Position numbers and translations under genes: made by a program
Source: Tritrichomonas foetus
Taxonomy: Eukaryota; Parabasalia; Tritrichomonadida; Tritrichomonadidae
DNA: 34,874 bases
Direction of reading: 5' to 3'
NCBI GenBank assembly: GCA_001839685.1
Contig: MLAK01001083.1
Location: 1 to 34,874, forward strand
Notes under the pieces: generated by a model
Databases searched by the model: none
Seen by the model: only the letters and a program-made list of their open reading frames with translations
Told to the model about the DNA's origin: nothing
In this document: positions 10,538 to 19,396 of the stretch, in pieces
Layout: the number at the start of each line of letters is the position of its first letter
Position numbering within the stretch: the stretch's first letter is position 1

Positions 10538-10545
10538 TCATTACT
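10538..10545 (+). promoter_or_regulatory. Inr-like element TCATTACT
   Basis: TCATTA is the core of the trichomonad initiator. It lies 15 bases before the ATG at 10561, within the usual distance for these genes with very short leaders. Transcription would start at the A of TCA. Confidence 0.55.
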
Positions 10546-10560
10546 AAACGACTATAAGCT

Positions 10561-10953
10561 ATGCCTAGACATGCAGGACCCAAAATAAAGTATATATTAT
10601 TTTACAATTTCCCAATCCATTTTAAACCAGATGGCTCTTTGAAAGAGATGGTTGACCATAATATATTAAAGAAGGTCATTTTAGAATTCAAAAATCAACA
10701 GTTAAAATCTGGAGAATTTGATTCGTCTAATGATGCCAAAATCGAAAAACATGAACAGACTGATAAAATATCTGATATACAAATAGAATTTAATGGATAC
10801 ATGTCTGACAGTTGGATTAAAGAAGATGAGGTGGACGGGCTCTGTGATCTAAAAGAGATTATCAGAAAAACTTTTGAACATTCATTTGGGGATAATATTT
10901 CTGAAGATGAATATAGTGATAATAATATTAATATATTGAATATTGTTCTATGA
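10561..10953 (+). CDS. short hypothetical protein
   Basis: I do not recognise this 130-residue protein. It opens MPRHAGPKIKYILFYNFPIHF, a basic then aromatic/hydrophobic start. It continues with a charged middle (KKVILEFKNQQLK, about 38-50), and is acidic toward the end (EDEVDGLCD, then ISEDEYSD) before a hydrophobic ILNIVL terminus. No signal peptide, membrane helix or known motif is visible. The start is well supported by TCATTACT 15 bases upstream. Like the 7550 gene it is a small protein with an N-terminal M-x-R-basic start, an aromatic second segment and acidic C-terminal half. I see no alignable similarity beyond the first 20 residues, so a shared family is only a guess. Confidence 0.6.
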   Translation: MPRHAGPKIKYILFYNFPIHFKPDGSLKEMVDHNILKKVILEFKNQQLKSGEFDSSNDAKIEKHEQTDKISDIQIEFNGYMSDSWIKEDEVDGLCDLKEIIRKTFEHSFGDNISEDEYSDNNINILNIVL

Positions 10954-11233
10954 ATAGCTTCAAGTTGTTAAGAATAAATGCATCTTTTAATTTTCATATA
11001 ATTATGTAAATATTGAAGTCAATCTTGGTATGATGAGTTAGAGTTTACATAAAAAATCTTTTTAGTGAATATACTGTATTAGTCATGTTGCTTCAATTCA
11101 ATCTGGCTGACAGCAGATCCAAAGTGAGACGTTTCAAAAAATCGACTAATCAATAATTCTTGATCAGATCAGCTTACTAGTGAACATATGAAAAAGGGAA
11201 AAAAAAATGCTGAAATTTGTTTTTGATTTTTAA

Positions 11234-12088
11234 TTACCATCCTTGACCATAATGACCCCATCCCCATCTATGTCCATGATGGTTCATCCTTCCTTCACCA
11301 CGGTGTCTTCCATACTCACGTTCTTGTGGCTGTGGATATGCTTGTTCATATTCTGGTGGTGGTGGTGGGCAAGGTGATTCATCATCACTGTAGCTGCTGC
11401 TTGATGAGTCACTATAATCATCATCTTCTGGGCCTGGAGGAACAGCTTCTTGTTGTTGTGGTGGTGGTCCTTGATTCCAATATTGTGGTGGGGGTCCTCC
11501 ATATCTTCCCCATGGACCCCTTCTCCCTTGAAAATCTTGTCCATAGCCTGGTGGTGCTCCATATCCTGGTCCAAATCCAGGTGGACCGCCGTGCTTCCTG
11601 TGTTTCTTCTCAAATCCAGGTGGTACTTGGCAAGGTGGCTGCTGGGATGGATCGAAGTTAGGTGGTGGGCCATATTGTGGTGGACCAAATGGTGGAGGGC
11701 CGAATGGTGGAGGACCTCGGCCGTGTCTACCTTTTCTCCAACCCTTTCCATGTTTGCCTTTCTTCCATCCTTTTCCTGGTTTGAACCCGAATCTTTTAGA
11801 AATTAGTTCTTTTAATTTCTTCTTTGTTTCTTTGATTTCTGCATCAAGTTGAGCAACTTCTTCTGGACTGAGTTGGGGAATTTCTTCTTCCTCCTCTTCC
11901 TCAGAAGAGGATGATGAAGATGAATCTTCATAATAACCAAACCAGTATGGTGGTGGATGACCTCCATGTGGGCCTCTGCGTCCACCTCCTCTTCTGCATT
12001 CTTTTTTGCCTCTTTGCTGTTGTTGAGGTGGTGCATTTGGTGGTGCTTCTTGTTGTGGTGTTTCTTGATTAGCTGTATCAGTACTCAT
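11234..12088 (-). CDS. Pro/Gly/His-rich low-complexity protein
   Basis: A 284-residue, almost wholly disordered protein from the Met at 12088. In order: a Gln/Pro-rich start (NAPPQQQQ), a basic RRGGGRRG patch, a Ser7-Glu7 acidic stretch, and one short helix with coiled-coil character (VAQLDAEIKETKKKLKELISKR). Basic KGKHGKGWRKGRHGRG repeats follow, then PPPFGPP/PPQYGPP repeats, a second Ser/Asp block (DDDYSDSSSSSYSDDES) and an Arg/Gly/His tail with HRWGWGHYGQGW. RGG-like, GW and FGPP elements recall RNA-binding or condensate-forming proteins, but that is compositional inference. A Met at 12121 would add 11 residues; the TCACTTCATT initiator between the two Mets favours 12088. Start context TTTTTTCAG/AATG resembles a splice acceptor, but no trichomonad branch-site motif is present. 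Confidence 0.8.
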   Translation of the reverse strand: MSTDTANQETPQQEAPPNAPPQQQQRGKKECRRGGGRRGPHGGHPPPYWFGYYEDSSSSSSSEEEEEEEIPQLSPEEVAQLDAEIKETKKKLKELISKRFGFKPGKGWKKGKHGKGWRKGRHGRGPPPFGPPPFGPPQYGPPPNFDPSQQPPCQVPPGFEKKHRKHGGPPGFGPGYGAPPGYGQDFQGRRGPWGRYGGPPPQYWNQGPPPQQQEAVPPGPEDDDYSDSSSSSYSDDESPCPPPPPEYEQAYPQPQEREYGRHRGEGRMNHHGHRWGWGHYGQGW

Positions 12089-13059
12089 TCTGAAAAAATG
12101 AAGTGAGATATGATGCGACAAATTTTATTGACTCGTTTCATAAGATATTTGAATCGTATCAGAAAATTGAAAGATATGTGATGTGAATGCTGACTACTTC
12201 ACATAACTTGATAATTAATTGGGTGTATAACTGGTCAAAAACATTGATAAATATTGAATAAGCTCATACAAATAATTTCTGAACGATATTTGAGAACTCG
12301 GTGAAGTGAACCTGAATCGTTGAGTGTTCATGAGAAAAATACATCGGACAATTATTAAAATCAAATTTTATCAGAATAAAACTATAAAATGATCCAAGTT
12401 TGATACTTATTCGGGGTTGTTTTCAATTTTGCTAATTATTCGAAAGATTTTTGGAACTCTAAGTATGGTTCGATTAATGAAACTATAAAATTGTTTTCAA
12501 AATCAATATGGTAATAGTTTCGATCTTTTTTTTCTTTCTTATTTGGATCATTGATAATATATTGGAATTAGATAGTGAGCAAAGGCTGATGAAATATCAT
12601 TTTTGAATTCACATATTATCAGTATGTGTCTAATTCTCAAAATGCCAATTAGTCAATCGGTTGATGAGTTTGGTATATTAGGTAATTATTTTATTGTGGA
12701 ATATTTTCTCAAAGCAAGAAATAACCTTTTAGAAATATATCTTGAGAATTCTTTTAAAAATATCCATGTTCATTAGCAAGAGTTTCAAAAAGAATAAGAA
12801 GTGTACGAACAACCGTTTAATAAAAAAAAGTGAATTTTGACCATTCTATATTTCTGGATGAAATTGAATTTGTGATTTTCAGATAAGATAGTATATTCAT
12901 TCAATATGCATATGCCACAGAGTGAAGTCGATTCGAATTGTATCATGAAGAAATAATTCACCAAAATTAAATAACATTCATTTCATCATTATTACTAAAC
13001 TTTATTTTTATATTTACCAAAATTGGGAAAAAATCTCGAAATTTTAGAAATTTTATTTT
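12089..13059. other. intergenic, no gene seen
   Basis: The upstream region of the Pro/Gly-rich gene. AT-rich, with no frame or structure I can support beyond the initiator at 12097-12106. Confidence 0.55.
12097..12106 (-). promoter_or_regulatory. Inr-like element TCACTTCATT
   Basis: Read on the minus strand, this closely fits the trichomonad initiator pattern (TCA-pyrimidine-T, then TCATT). It lies 8 bases upstream of the ATG at 12088. It argues that the longer start at 12121 is not used. Confidence 0.55.
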
Positions 13060-13388
13060 TTACCGATGAAAAGTTCTAATTTTCTGAAGTTGAACAGGAG
13101 TCATCATCGGTTTACTGATGGCATTAAGAAAGTGCCCAACTTTTCCGCTCGTTTTCCCAATATCATCATCAGGGAGTAAACTGCCGGAAAATGACAATAA
13201 TTTCTCTTTTCCGTATAATTTGTTGATTGCCAAAGGAAGATTCGTCTGCCAATATCGATTTTTTTTTTTTTTGATCTTAGGTAGCGAAATATAAAGCTTT
13301 TTTGGTTTTTAACGTATGGAGATTGCACAAAAAAATATTCATGGTGAAATAATTTCATAAGGTCAAAAATTATTTCGGAAATATACAT
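13060..13388 (-). pseudogene. small gene apparently frame-broken at an A14 tract
   Basis: Two overlapping minus-strand frames together look like one short gene of about 110 codons. The first starts at the Met at 13388 (MYISEIIFDLMKLFHHEYFF) and reaches the homopolymer at 13259-13272 (A14 on this strand). The second is open from 13308, has no early Met, and downstream of the tract reads a well-composed sequence (LPLAINKLYGKEKLL, GKTSGKVGHFLNAISK). It ends at a stop in TAAA at 13060-13062. A TCATATTA initiator lies 6 bases upstream of the first ATG. The alternative downstream continuation of the first frame, to 13104, looks less protein-like and lacks the TAAA. A one-base length error in the A tract, a true frameshift or slippage would each explain it. 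I do not recognise the product. Confidence 0.4.
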
Positions 13389-13393
13389 TGATC

Positions 13394-13401
13394 TAATATG
13401 A
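13394..13401 (-). promoter_or_regulatory. Inr-like element TCATATTA
   Basis: On the minus strand, 5 bases separate this TCA-type initiator from the ATG at 13388. It is the main evidence that the frame-broken small gene is or was transcribed. Confidence 0.45.
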
Positions 13402-14104
13402 AAATATATCAATTTTAGGAGGAAAAGTTTTTTATGCTATGTATTAAGAATGGAAGAATGCCTAATATCATATATCATCAAGTTTCCATTAAGATATTTC
13501 CTCTTAGCTTAATTGGGCAAATTGAATGTGAAAGATCGATAAGTTCAAATAAACGTATTATTTTTCAATTTTGAATAGATAATAGAAAAAGTTAATTCCC
13601 AAAAAATTTATTCAAGAAATAAAGCTAATATCCGGAATATCTTGCAGCTATTTATAAATATGAAACATAAACATTGGACACTATCATTTGTGCAAAGCCA
13701 AAAATTTTGCATTGGATTATGATCAATTTGAATTAATATTTCTGGTGAAATATATTTAACCTTGACTCCTCTCAAAAAATATCGAATTTGAATGAGAGTC
13801 TATTTCTCAGGAATTCCGAGACAACTTTTTATATAACTTCGTTGATTGTATTAGACACATGGCCTATAATAACATGTTACATTTTCAGAAAGATTCATCG
13901 GTGAAGGGTCTGCTCGCACACTTCTATCCATTATTTGACTTTTTCGTCCTGAGAATTTGATATGATACGACTTGTTAACTTCTTAAAAAGCTTATAAAAA
14001 CAGGCGTTTGATCTAAAATCTAAATATTTTTAAGAAAAAGTTCATTATAAAATTAAATTCTATGCAATATTGTGAGACCGTTTAATTAATTTCAATCCTG
14101 ACAA
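13402..14104. other. intergenic, no gene seen
   Basis: Divergent spacer between the broken small gene (-) and the coiled-coil gene (+). No coding frame or repeat can be supported. An Inr-like TCAATCCT at 14092-14099 precedes the ATG at 14105. Confidence 0.55.
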
Positions 14105-16162
14105 ATGTCTATCGCATGCGATGAAGCAAATCCTTTAATCGCCCTTCTTGCGCAAGCAGGGGAAAATACGCCTACCCCTCTCGACAATCAGCTCAAAAAG
14201 TTAACTTCATCACCAGCACATGTCGGAACTTCCACAGCTGCAACTCATAAAAATTCGACAAAAAATCAAAAATCAAAAAACATCAACACAAAAGCAGACA
14301 AGCCAAACAACTCACAAAAAAATCAGCCATCAGGCGAAAAAGCGAAAGTTTCAAAGAAAATTGATAACATTCACGATGAGCCAATAAAGGAGAATATCGA
14401 AAGCAATTTAACAGAAGCAAACATCAATAGTTTGATAAACGATGTGGATCCGGTTATTGTTTTTGACTCACTGTCATCCAGTACAAATGATGGTCCGATC
14501 ACCTTATCTGTTCGACAGCCATCCTTCGTGTCATTAAGTAATGGTCAAGTGATTCCAAAAGGAAGCGGATCGCTTGCTGAGTTCACGCCAATCATCGAAG
14601 AAGCAGTCCCAAATATGCCGGAAGATATCGATGAGATCGAAAATGCTGAACTACCTGAAATTCAAATGGTTCAAACACTAACAGCAAAGAATAGAAAAAG
14701 ATGGGGAAAAATGGGTTATGAGCCACCTGAGGATCTCATTCCGTCTGTTCGAGCAGCTTCTCAAGCAGGAGTTCGCTACAATCCCAAAAATGTGCCTTTT
14801 GTTCCAATTTCAGCATCTGAAAATTGTATTGAACAACTTAAAATTGATAATAATCTTCATAAAGGAATTCCAGACATTATTGAAGAAGAAGCTGACGACT
14901 TTAATAATGATGTAGAGAACATTAGAAACCTTCAAAAGAAGGCTCCAAGTGAAGGAATGCGTCTAGCTGAAGCAATGAGAAACCAAAGTGTTGAAATGAT
15001 GAGGGAAATTATTGGAGAGACTCCAGAAGTTAAAGAAATGTCACTCGAGGAAATTCCTGATGAAGAAGCTGAAAGTAGTATTCAAAATGAAAATTCACAG
15101 AACATAAATAATGATGATAAACTTTCTGGTGATAGTAAAGAAGAAGAAAATTATGAACTCTTCGGTCATCTTGCAGATCTTGATGAAAGTTTGACAGGTC
15201 CTCCAGTCTATCGAACGCTTTTGACTGGTGAGGTTCATTATGATGAAGATACTAAAACTATCGGTTTAAGGTTAAAGCAAATTTCTGATATTTGTGCAAA
15301 CCATCTTTGGATTGAAGAATGTTCATATGTCAATAATTTGCTTATTTTAGTCAATCAAACACCGAAAAACGTTCCAAGGCTTGGCTTCACCACTCGAAAG
15401 ACTTCAATGAACGATATTGACCGCTTAAAAGAGAAATTAAACAAAGCTGAAGAAGAAGCACAGCGGAATATTAACGATGTGACTTCTTATAAAGATAAAG
15501 TCCTTGAACAACTTGATGAAGAATATAACAAACGAGCAAATGAGCTTGACGAAAAGTATCAAAATGAAGAATTTCTTCAAAAATTCTCAAAACCAAGTAA
15601 AGAACTTCTTGAACTTCGCGCACAAGCTACTCGTCTCCTTAAACAAAACAGAATCAATGAAGCTGCACGAATCACATCAAGAATACGAAGTCTGGAAGCT
15701 GAAGAACAAAGAAAGATTGATTTGACTGTGAAAAATAAATATTATATGGAAGATCGAAAATTAAAAGAAGAATTTGCAAATGCCAGACAAGTTGCAATTC
15801 AAAGATGGCAATATGACCTTTCTCGTGTTGAAACTTTAAGGAAAGAACGAGTCGCTATACTGAAAAAGAGAATTGTGAAAATTGAAAGTATCATGGAAGA
15901 GAAAGAAATTCTTAAGAAACTTGAAAAGAAACCAAAAGTGCCACCAAAACAACAAGCTTATCCAGCAACACTGAATTCTCAATTCACAGAAAATGGAGTA
16001 TTTATAGTGAAGCCACCAAAAAGACTCAAAAGAGAAAATGATCAAGCAATCCTTGATGGAATGACCCAAGAAATAATTAATGGGAAAAATCCACAAAATG
16101 TCAACGTGGAATCTGTTTTTAGAAAAACTATAAAAAATCAGAAACAAGAAACAATGAAATAA
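14105..16162 (+). CDS. coiled-coil protein, trichomonad-type conserved hypothetical
   Basis: A 685-residue soluble protein. Residues 1-130 are low-complexity (Asn/Lys/Ser/Thr-rich), probably disordered. Residues 150-230 contain a Pro-containing segment with RKRWGKMGYEPPEDLIP. Residues 290-370 are acidic. A folded-looking patch follows at about 365-430 (YRTLLTGEVHYDEDTKTIGLRLKQI). Residues 437-605 form a long charged coiled coil. Within it, LRAQATRLLKQNRINEAARI and the following SRIRSLEAEEQRK (about 504-538) resemble a helical-hairpin segment I recall from other trichomonad coiled-coil proteins. The C-terminal 80 residues are basic. This suggests a structural or cytoskeletal role, but no partner or pathway can be named. 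The start has an Inr-like element 5 bases upstream and nothing longer is open. Confidence 0.8.
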   Translation: MSIACDEANPLIALLAQAGENTPTPLDNQLKKLTSSPAHVGTSTAATHKNSTKNQKSKNINTKADKPNNSQKNQPSGEKAKVSKKIDNIHDEPIKENIESNLTEANINSLINDVDPVIVFDSLSSSTNDGPITLSVRQPSFVSLSNGQVIPKGSGSLAEFTPIIEEAVPNMPEDIDEIENAELPEIQMVQTLTAKNRKRWGKMGYEPPEDLIPSVRAASQAGVRYNPKNVPFVPISASENCIEQLKIDNNLHKGIPDIIEEEADDFNNDVENIRNLQKKAPSEGMRLAEAMRNQSVEMMREIIGETPEVKEMSLEEIPDEEAESSIQNENSQNINNDDKLSGDSKEEENYELFGHLADLDESLTGPPVYRTLLTGEVHYDEDTKTIGLRLKQISDICANHLWIEECSYVNNLLILVNQTPKNVPRLGFTTRKTSMNDIDRLKEKLNKAEEEAQRNINDVTSYKDKVLEQLDEEYNKRANELDEKYQNEEFLQKFSKPSKELLELRAQATRLLKQNRINEAARITSRIRSLEAEEQRKIDLTVKNKYYMEDRKLKEEFANARQVAIQRWQYDLSRVETLRKERVAILKKRIVKIESIMEEKEILKKLEKKPKVPPKQQAYPATLNSQFTENGVFIVKPPKRLKRENDQAILDGMTQEIINGKNPQNVNVESVFRKTIKNQKQETMK

Positions 16163-16554
16163 GCAGAAATATGATCTTTTTCAATTTTTTTGGAAATCAA
16201 TTTAATATTAATGTGAATGCTCAAATATAAAATGTTAGTAAGAGAGGGAAAGAATAGAATGAAATAGAAGATTGCATCTTTTTATTTATTTATTATTTTG
16301 TAAAATGACAATTGCAATTTTTTTTTTTTTTTTTTTAAAAAAATCATATTTGAGTAATAGGCTCTTATTCATTTTCCTATTATTAGAAATGATTTCTTAT
16401 TAGGATTCCTATTTTTCTCTGTTTCTCTGTTTTTGCTTTCTTGTTAACCTATTATTTGGTAAATGAATATCAGTATTCACATTTTTTTTTTCTATCGTTA
16501 TTTGTCAAAAATAATACATCAATTTCCAACTCTTTTTATCTGTGATAACACACT
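16163..16554. other. intergenic spacer with T19A7 tract
   Basis: Holds a run of 19 T then 7 A (16318-16343) and a CTCTGTTT direct repeat near 16419. TCAATTTC lies about 28 bases upstream of the next gene's ATG. No gene is visible. Confidence 0.55.
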
Positions 16555-17511
16555 ATGATCAAAGCAGATAATTGTGCACATCAAATTAATGATAACTTTC
16601 TGAATAGATGCTGCATAGTTCCTCAAGCAGTGATCATTAGAGAAGTGGTTCAAGACATTTTTAAATTAATCTATCCTGCCACTCTGATTTTGCTTTTAAT
16701 GTTACTTTTATTAATACTTCCTTTTATTTTTTCACGTACATCCAGAAGTTCTGCATTGAAATCTCAACAATTATATAATTCCATAAGATTTACCTTATTA
16801 TCGCTATTTCATAGAATTGCTTATTCTTACTCAATTATTCCACTTCTATCATATTTTATTCATCAACCTGCACCATGCTCATGTGTAGGAGTTTCAACTC
16901 CAGAAATATACAATAGTCCATACGTCTATTCATTTTCTAGTGCCATGGCAGGAATTTCACTTATTGATTTTGCTTCATTTTCGCCTAAAATTTTATATCC
17001 TCTTGGAATTATTGTAACTATAGTACCTTCTATCTGCTATATTTTATGTGGATGGGCTTCAATAGGTCAATCATTGTTTAGTATCTCATTGGCATTTTTG
17101 CTCTTTTTGTATTCGTCAAATACGTCAAATGTCGTAATGCTTATCGAAAGCATCATTTTAATTATTGCGAATTTTGTTGTCCTAATGATTGAAATTTGTT
17201 CAAAAACTTCAAAAGATATTGATAGTGATATCCGAATTTCACCAAGCTTAATTAGAGGCTTACTAGCACTATTTTATGAATTGTTTCTAGTCTTAAGGTT
17301 CGTTCAAAAGAATAACTGGACATTTTGGCAAGTTGAAAAAGGGAAGAAACTTATTATTGATGATCAATCAACTATTCGTTCGTCTTTATTATCAGGTGAT
17401 CAAACAGCATCATTTTTTGGTAATGTTTCATCAGATGAAATTGATGGAATAGTCGGAATGATATTTGCAATTTTTATGGGGTGTATTATGCATGTTGTTA
17501 AAGGAATTTAA
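16555..17511 (+). CDS. polytopic membrane protein, PAP2-like fold suspected, catalytic residues missing
   Basis: A 318-residue protein with about six to eight hydrophobic segments (near 37-60, 75-103, 124-142, 145-165, 168-187, 193-216, 232-250 and 295-315). YVYSFSSAMAGISLID (124-137) lies where PAP2 lipid phosphatases have YSFPSGHA. CGWASIGQSLFSISLAFLLF (165-184) resembles the later GYHSIGQ-type motif of some PAP2 members. In both, the key Pro, Gly and His are replaced, so if related it is probably not an active phosphatase. A Cys pair (C108, C110) precedes the first motif. The C-terminal 60 residues contain a soluble stretch (EKGKKLIIDDQSTIRSSLL). The stop codon lies in TAAA. It may simply be an unrelated membrane protein; membrane location is much safer than the family. 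Confidence 0.7.
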   Translation: MIKADNCAHQINDNFLNRCCIVPQAVIIREVVQDIFKLIYPATLILLLMLLLLILPFIFSRTSRSSALKSQQLYNSIRFTLLSLFHRIAYSYSIIPLLSYFIHQPAPCSCVGVSTPEIYNSPYVYSFSSAMAGISLIDFASFSPKILYPLGIIVTIVPSICYILCGWASIGQSLFSISLAFLLFLYSSNTSNVVMLIESIILIIANFVVLMIEICSKTSKDIDSDIRISPSLIRGLLALFYELFLVLRFVQKNNWTFWQVEKGKKLIIDDQSTIRSSLLSGDQTASFFGNVSSDEIDGIVGMIFAIFMGCIMHVVKGI

Positions 17512-18040
17512 AGGTATATGTGAAATAGTAATTGAATTCATAAAACGTGTTTTTCCAAAATATTGAAATGAAATGTTACTATCAAACTTGAAACTATTCA
17601 TAATATTAGCAATCGTATTAAGTACCTAAATAACGAAATTCCAACATGAGACAATTTTATTTTTGATATTCACAAACATCAACAATTTTGTCTTTGATTA
17701 AACCCATCAAATGTAATTATTTCAACATTGTTGTCTGAAAAACAATCCAAATAATGTCATATTTGATCTGAAAAGTAAAAAAGTTAAATCACATTATCAT
17801 TTTGTGTAATTTTTAATCAACTAACAATCATGTTCACATATATAGATCAAAATAGTATTCATATACAAATGAGAATATTCTTTTGTTAATAAATTATATC
17901 TCTTTCTTGAGATTTTGCACCAGAAAATAAAAAGTTATGTGACATACAAATTCAATAATGAAAAGTCAGCTTGTCACCAATTGCCAATAATTGAATATCA
18001 TTAATATATGAAATGACAAAAACTCATGTCATTATAAGTA
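17512..18040. other. intergenic, no gene seen
   Basis: AT-rich spacer of about 530 bp between two same-strand genes. Only the initiator just before 18041 is noteworthy. Confidence 0.55.
18029..18036 (+). promoter_or_regulatory. Inr-like element TCATTATA
   Basis: TCATTA core, 4 bases before the ATG at 18041. It supports this ATG as the start of the 3D-domain gene, because earlier ATGs lie upstream of the predicted transcription start. Confidence 0.55.
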
Positions 18041-18592
18041 ATGCTTCTTCAAATTCTCTTATTATCAAAATCAGTTTCTTGCTGCGAATGGTGGACAGCA
18101 ACTGCTTATGAATGTGAAAATGCTCCTGATTGTTTAACAGCGTGCGGTAATCATCCACAAATCGGTCACACAATTGCATGTGATAGATCACTTACTGGTT
18201 ACTATGGTAGTTGTATGCATACAACAATTGACATCGAAGGATATGGTACATATGTGTGTGAAGATGTAGGAACTGCAATACAAGGAAACATGGTTGACAT
18301 ATTTGTTGGTTCAATTAATGAAGCAATTAATTTTGGTCGTCAAAGTGTTTGTGTTACAGTGAGAAATTCTTTAAATGGTCGAGTTTCTATAAATAATACA
18401 AATATCGATAATAGCTTAAAACAAAACCAAACAAATGAAAATCAAAATACTACAAAGAATCAATTAAGGAATATTTTATTATATTCTCTAGCGGGTGTTT
18501 CTATCTTCGCTTTAATTATAATTATTTCCTTTGTTGTATATCGTAGAACAAAGAAAATTTCACCAGAATATAATGCATTAGTTGTTGTCTAG
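18041..18592 (+). CDS. predicted surface protein with bacterial-type 3D domain
   Basis: A 183-residue type I membrane protein. Residues 1-13 are a short signal sequence (MLLQILLLSKSVS). Residues 17-110 match the 3D (three-Asp) domain, a double-psi beta-barrel found in bacterial peptidoglycan-cleaving proteins such as MltA and YabE/RpfB relatives. TAYECENAPDC opens it, IACDRS gives D48, IEGYGTYVCEDVG gives D75, QGNMVDIFVG gives D86, and EAINFGRQSVCVTV closes it. All three Asp are present. Nine Cys (14, 15, 25, 31, 35, 47, 58, 73, 104) suggest disulphide bonds, unusual for bacterial homologues and fitting secretion. An Asn-rich linker (111-143) with three N-glycosylation sequons follows, then a helix (about 147-167) and a short tail with a YNAL (YxxL) sorting motif. 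Inferred role: cell-surface or phagolysosomal action on bacterial wall, possibly acquired by lateral transfer. Confidence 0.82.
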   Translation: MLLQILLLSKSVSCCEWWTATAYECENAPDCLTACGNHPQIGHTIACDRSLTGYYGSCMHTTIDIEGYGTYVCEDVGTAIQGNMVDIFVGSINEAINFGRQSVCVTVRNSLNGRVSINNTNIDNSLKQNQTNENQNTTKNQLRNILLYSLAGVSIFALIIIISFVVYRRTKKISPEYNALVVV

Positions 18593-19396
18593 AATTAATT
18601 AATTACTACATGACTAAATGATTATTCTTAAAAAAAAGTATGTTTTAATTGATGATTTTCGAAAATTATAAATAGGAATAATAGGTAAACAAAGAGACAA
18701 ATGATTCTTTCATTTTTTTCTTGGTAATAAATTTATTATGTAAACGCCCCAAATCCTCAAGTGATAAATGAAGCTTTTTTCATCAGGTCATTGAACTTCT
18801 AATTTGAATAGTTTGAATAGTTTGAATGTTTCTTCAAGTTGCTTTGAATATGAGATGTAATTTTTTGATAGAGATTATCTTTCATTCAAAAAATTGAGAA
18901 AAAATCGACACAATTTTTGAATACGTGTCGTAAAACAGTAATAAAAACGTTTAAACGTATCGTTTTGCGATTTTTAAACAGATAAAACCCGAAAGAGAAT
19001 CTTAACACTAGTCAGCAAGTACACTGTATTATTAAATTTTTATGTTTTTGGTCTCAACGAAGATTAAATTCTGCCGCTTTTGTCTCATTTTTCCGGCAGC
19101 TCAGATTTTCTGAGAGACCTTTCGTTCAGAATTTAGTCGTTTAGCCAATATTCAAAGCTTATCGAATACTTTTATTTTCATTGAAAAAGCTAAAAATGTT
19201 TGTTCCGCTACTCTGAATTTTCAGAATTTGATTTCCATTCAATTCAGAAAGCCAAGATAAACCCAATTGAATCATGTATATATATTTGAGTTAAAATTGA
19301 AAAGCTACATATTGCAATTTGGCCCGTCTGAAAAATTTGAATACACACATTTTTGGATCTGATCAGAACATTTATTAAATTTTTAACATCAAAAAC
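18593..19396. other. intergenic with short repeats
   Basis: No gene seen. TTTGAATAG is repeated 2.7 times at 18803-18828. A nested hairpin (GTCTC/GAGAC around CTCAGA-TTT-TCTGAG) lies at 19082-19118, upstream of the HEAT gene. A TCAAAAAC element abuts the ATG at 19397. Confidence 0.5.
18803..18828. repeat. 9-bp tandem repeat TTTGAATAG
   Basis: Two full copies and a partial third copy of the unit. Simple local repeat with no visible function. Confidence 0.6.

Larger units (their letters stand above)
9399..10560. other. mostly non-coding, mariner right end to next gene
   Basis: Apart from the doubtful small ORF at 9463-9750 (-), nothing is recognisable. The last 60 bases contain the promoter of the gene at 10561. 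Confidence 0.5.

Noticed and set aside
11284..11806. ORFs in other frames of the Pro/Gly-rich gene (His-rich, Val/Leu-rich, Trp-rich)
   Set aside because: Frame shadows of a low-complexity gene; only the annotated frame has an initiator and balanced blocks.
12080..12121. Spliceosomal intron acceptor before the Pro/Gly-rich gene (TTTTTTCAG/AATG)
   Set aside because: Trichomonad introns end in ACTAACACACAG-like sequence, which is absent, and no matching GTAYGT donor was found. The TCACTTCATT initiator explains the site better.
13104..13412. Single 102-codon minus-strand ORF as an intact gene
   Set aside because: Its second half, after the A14 tract, looks poorer than the overlapping shifted frame, which ends in TAAA. 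I annotate the pair as one frame-broken gene instead.
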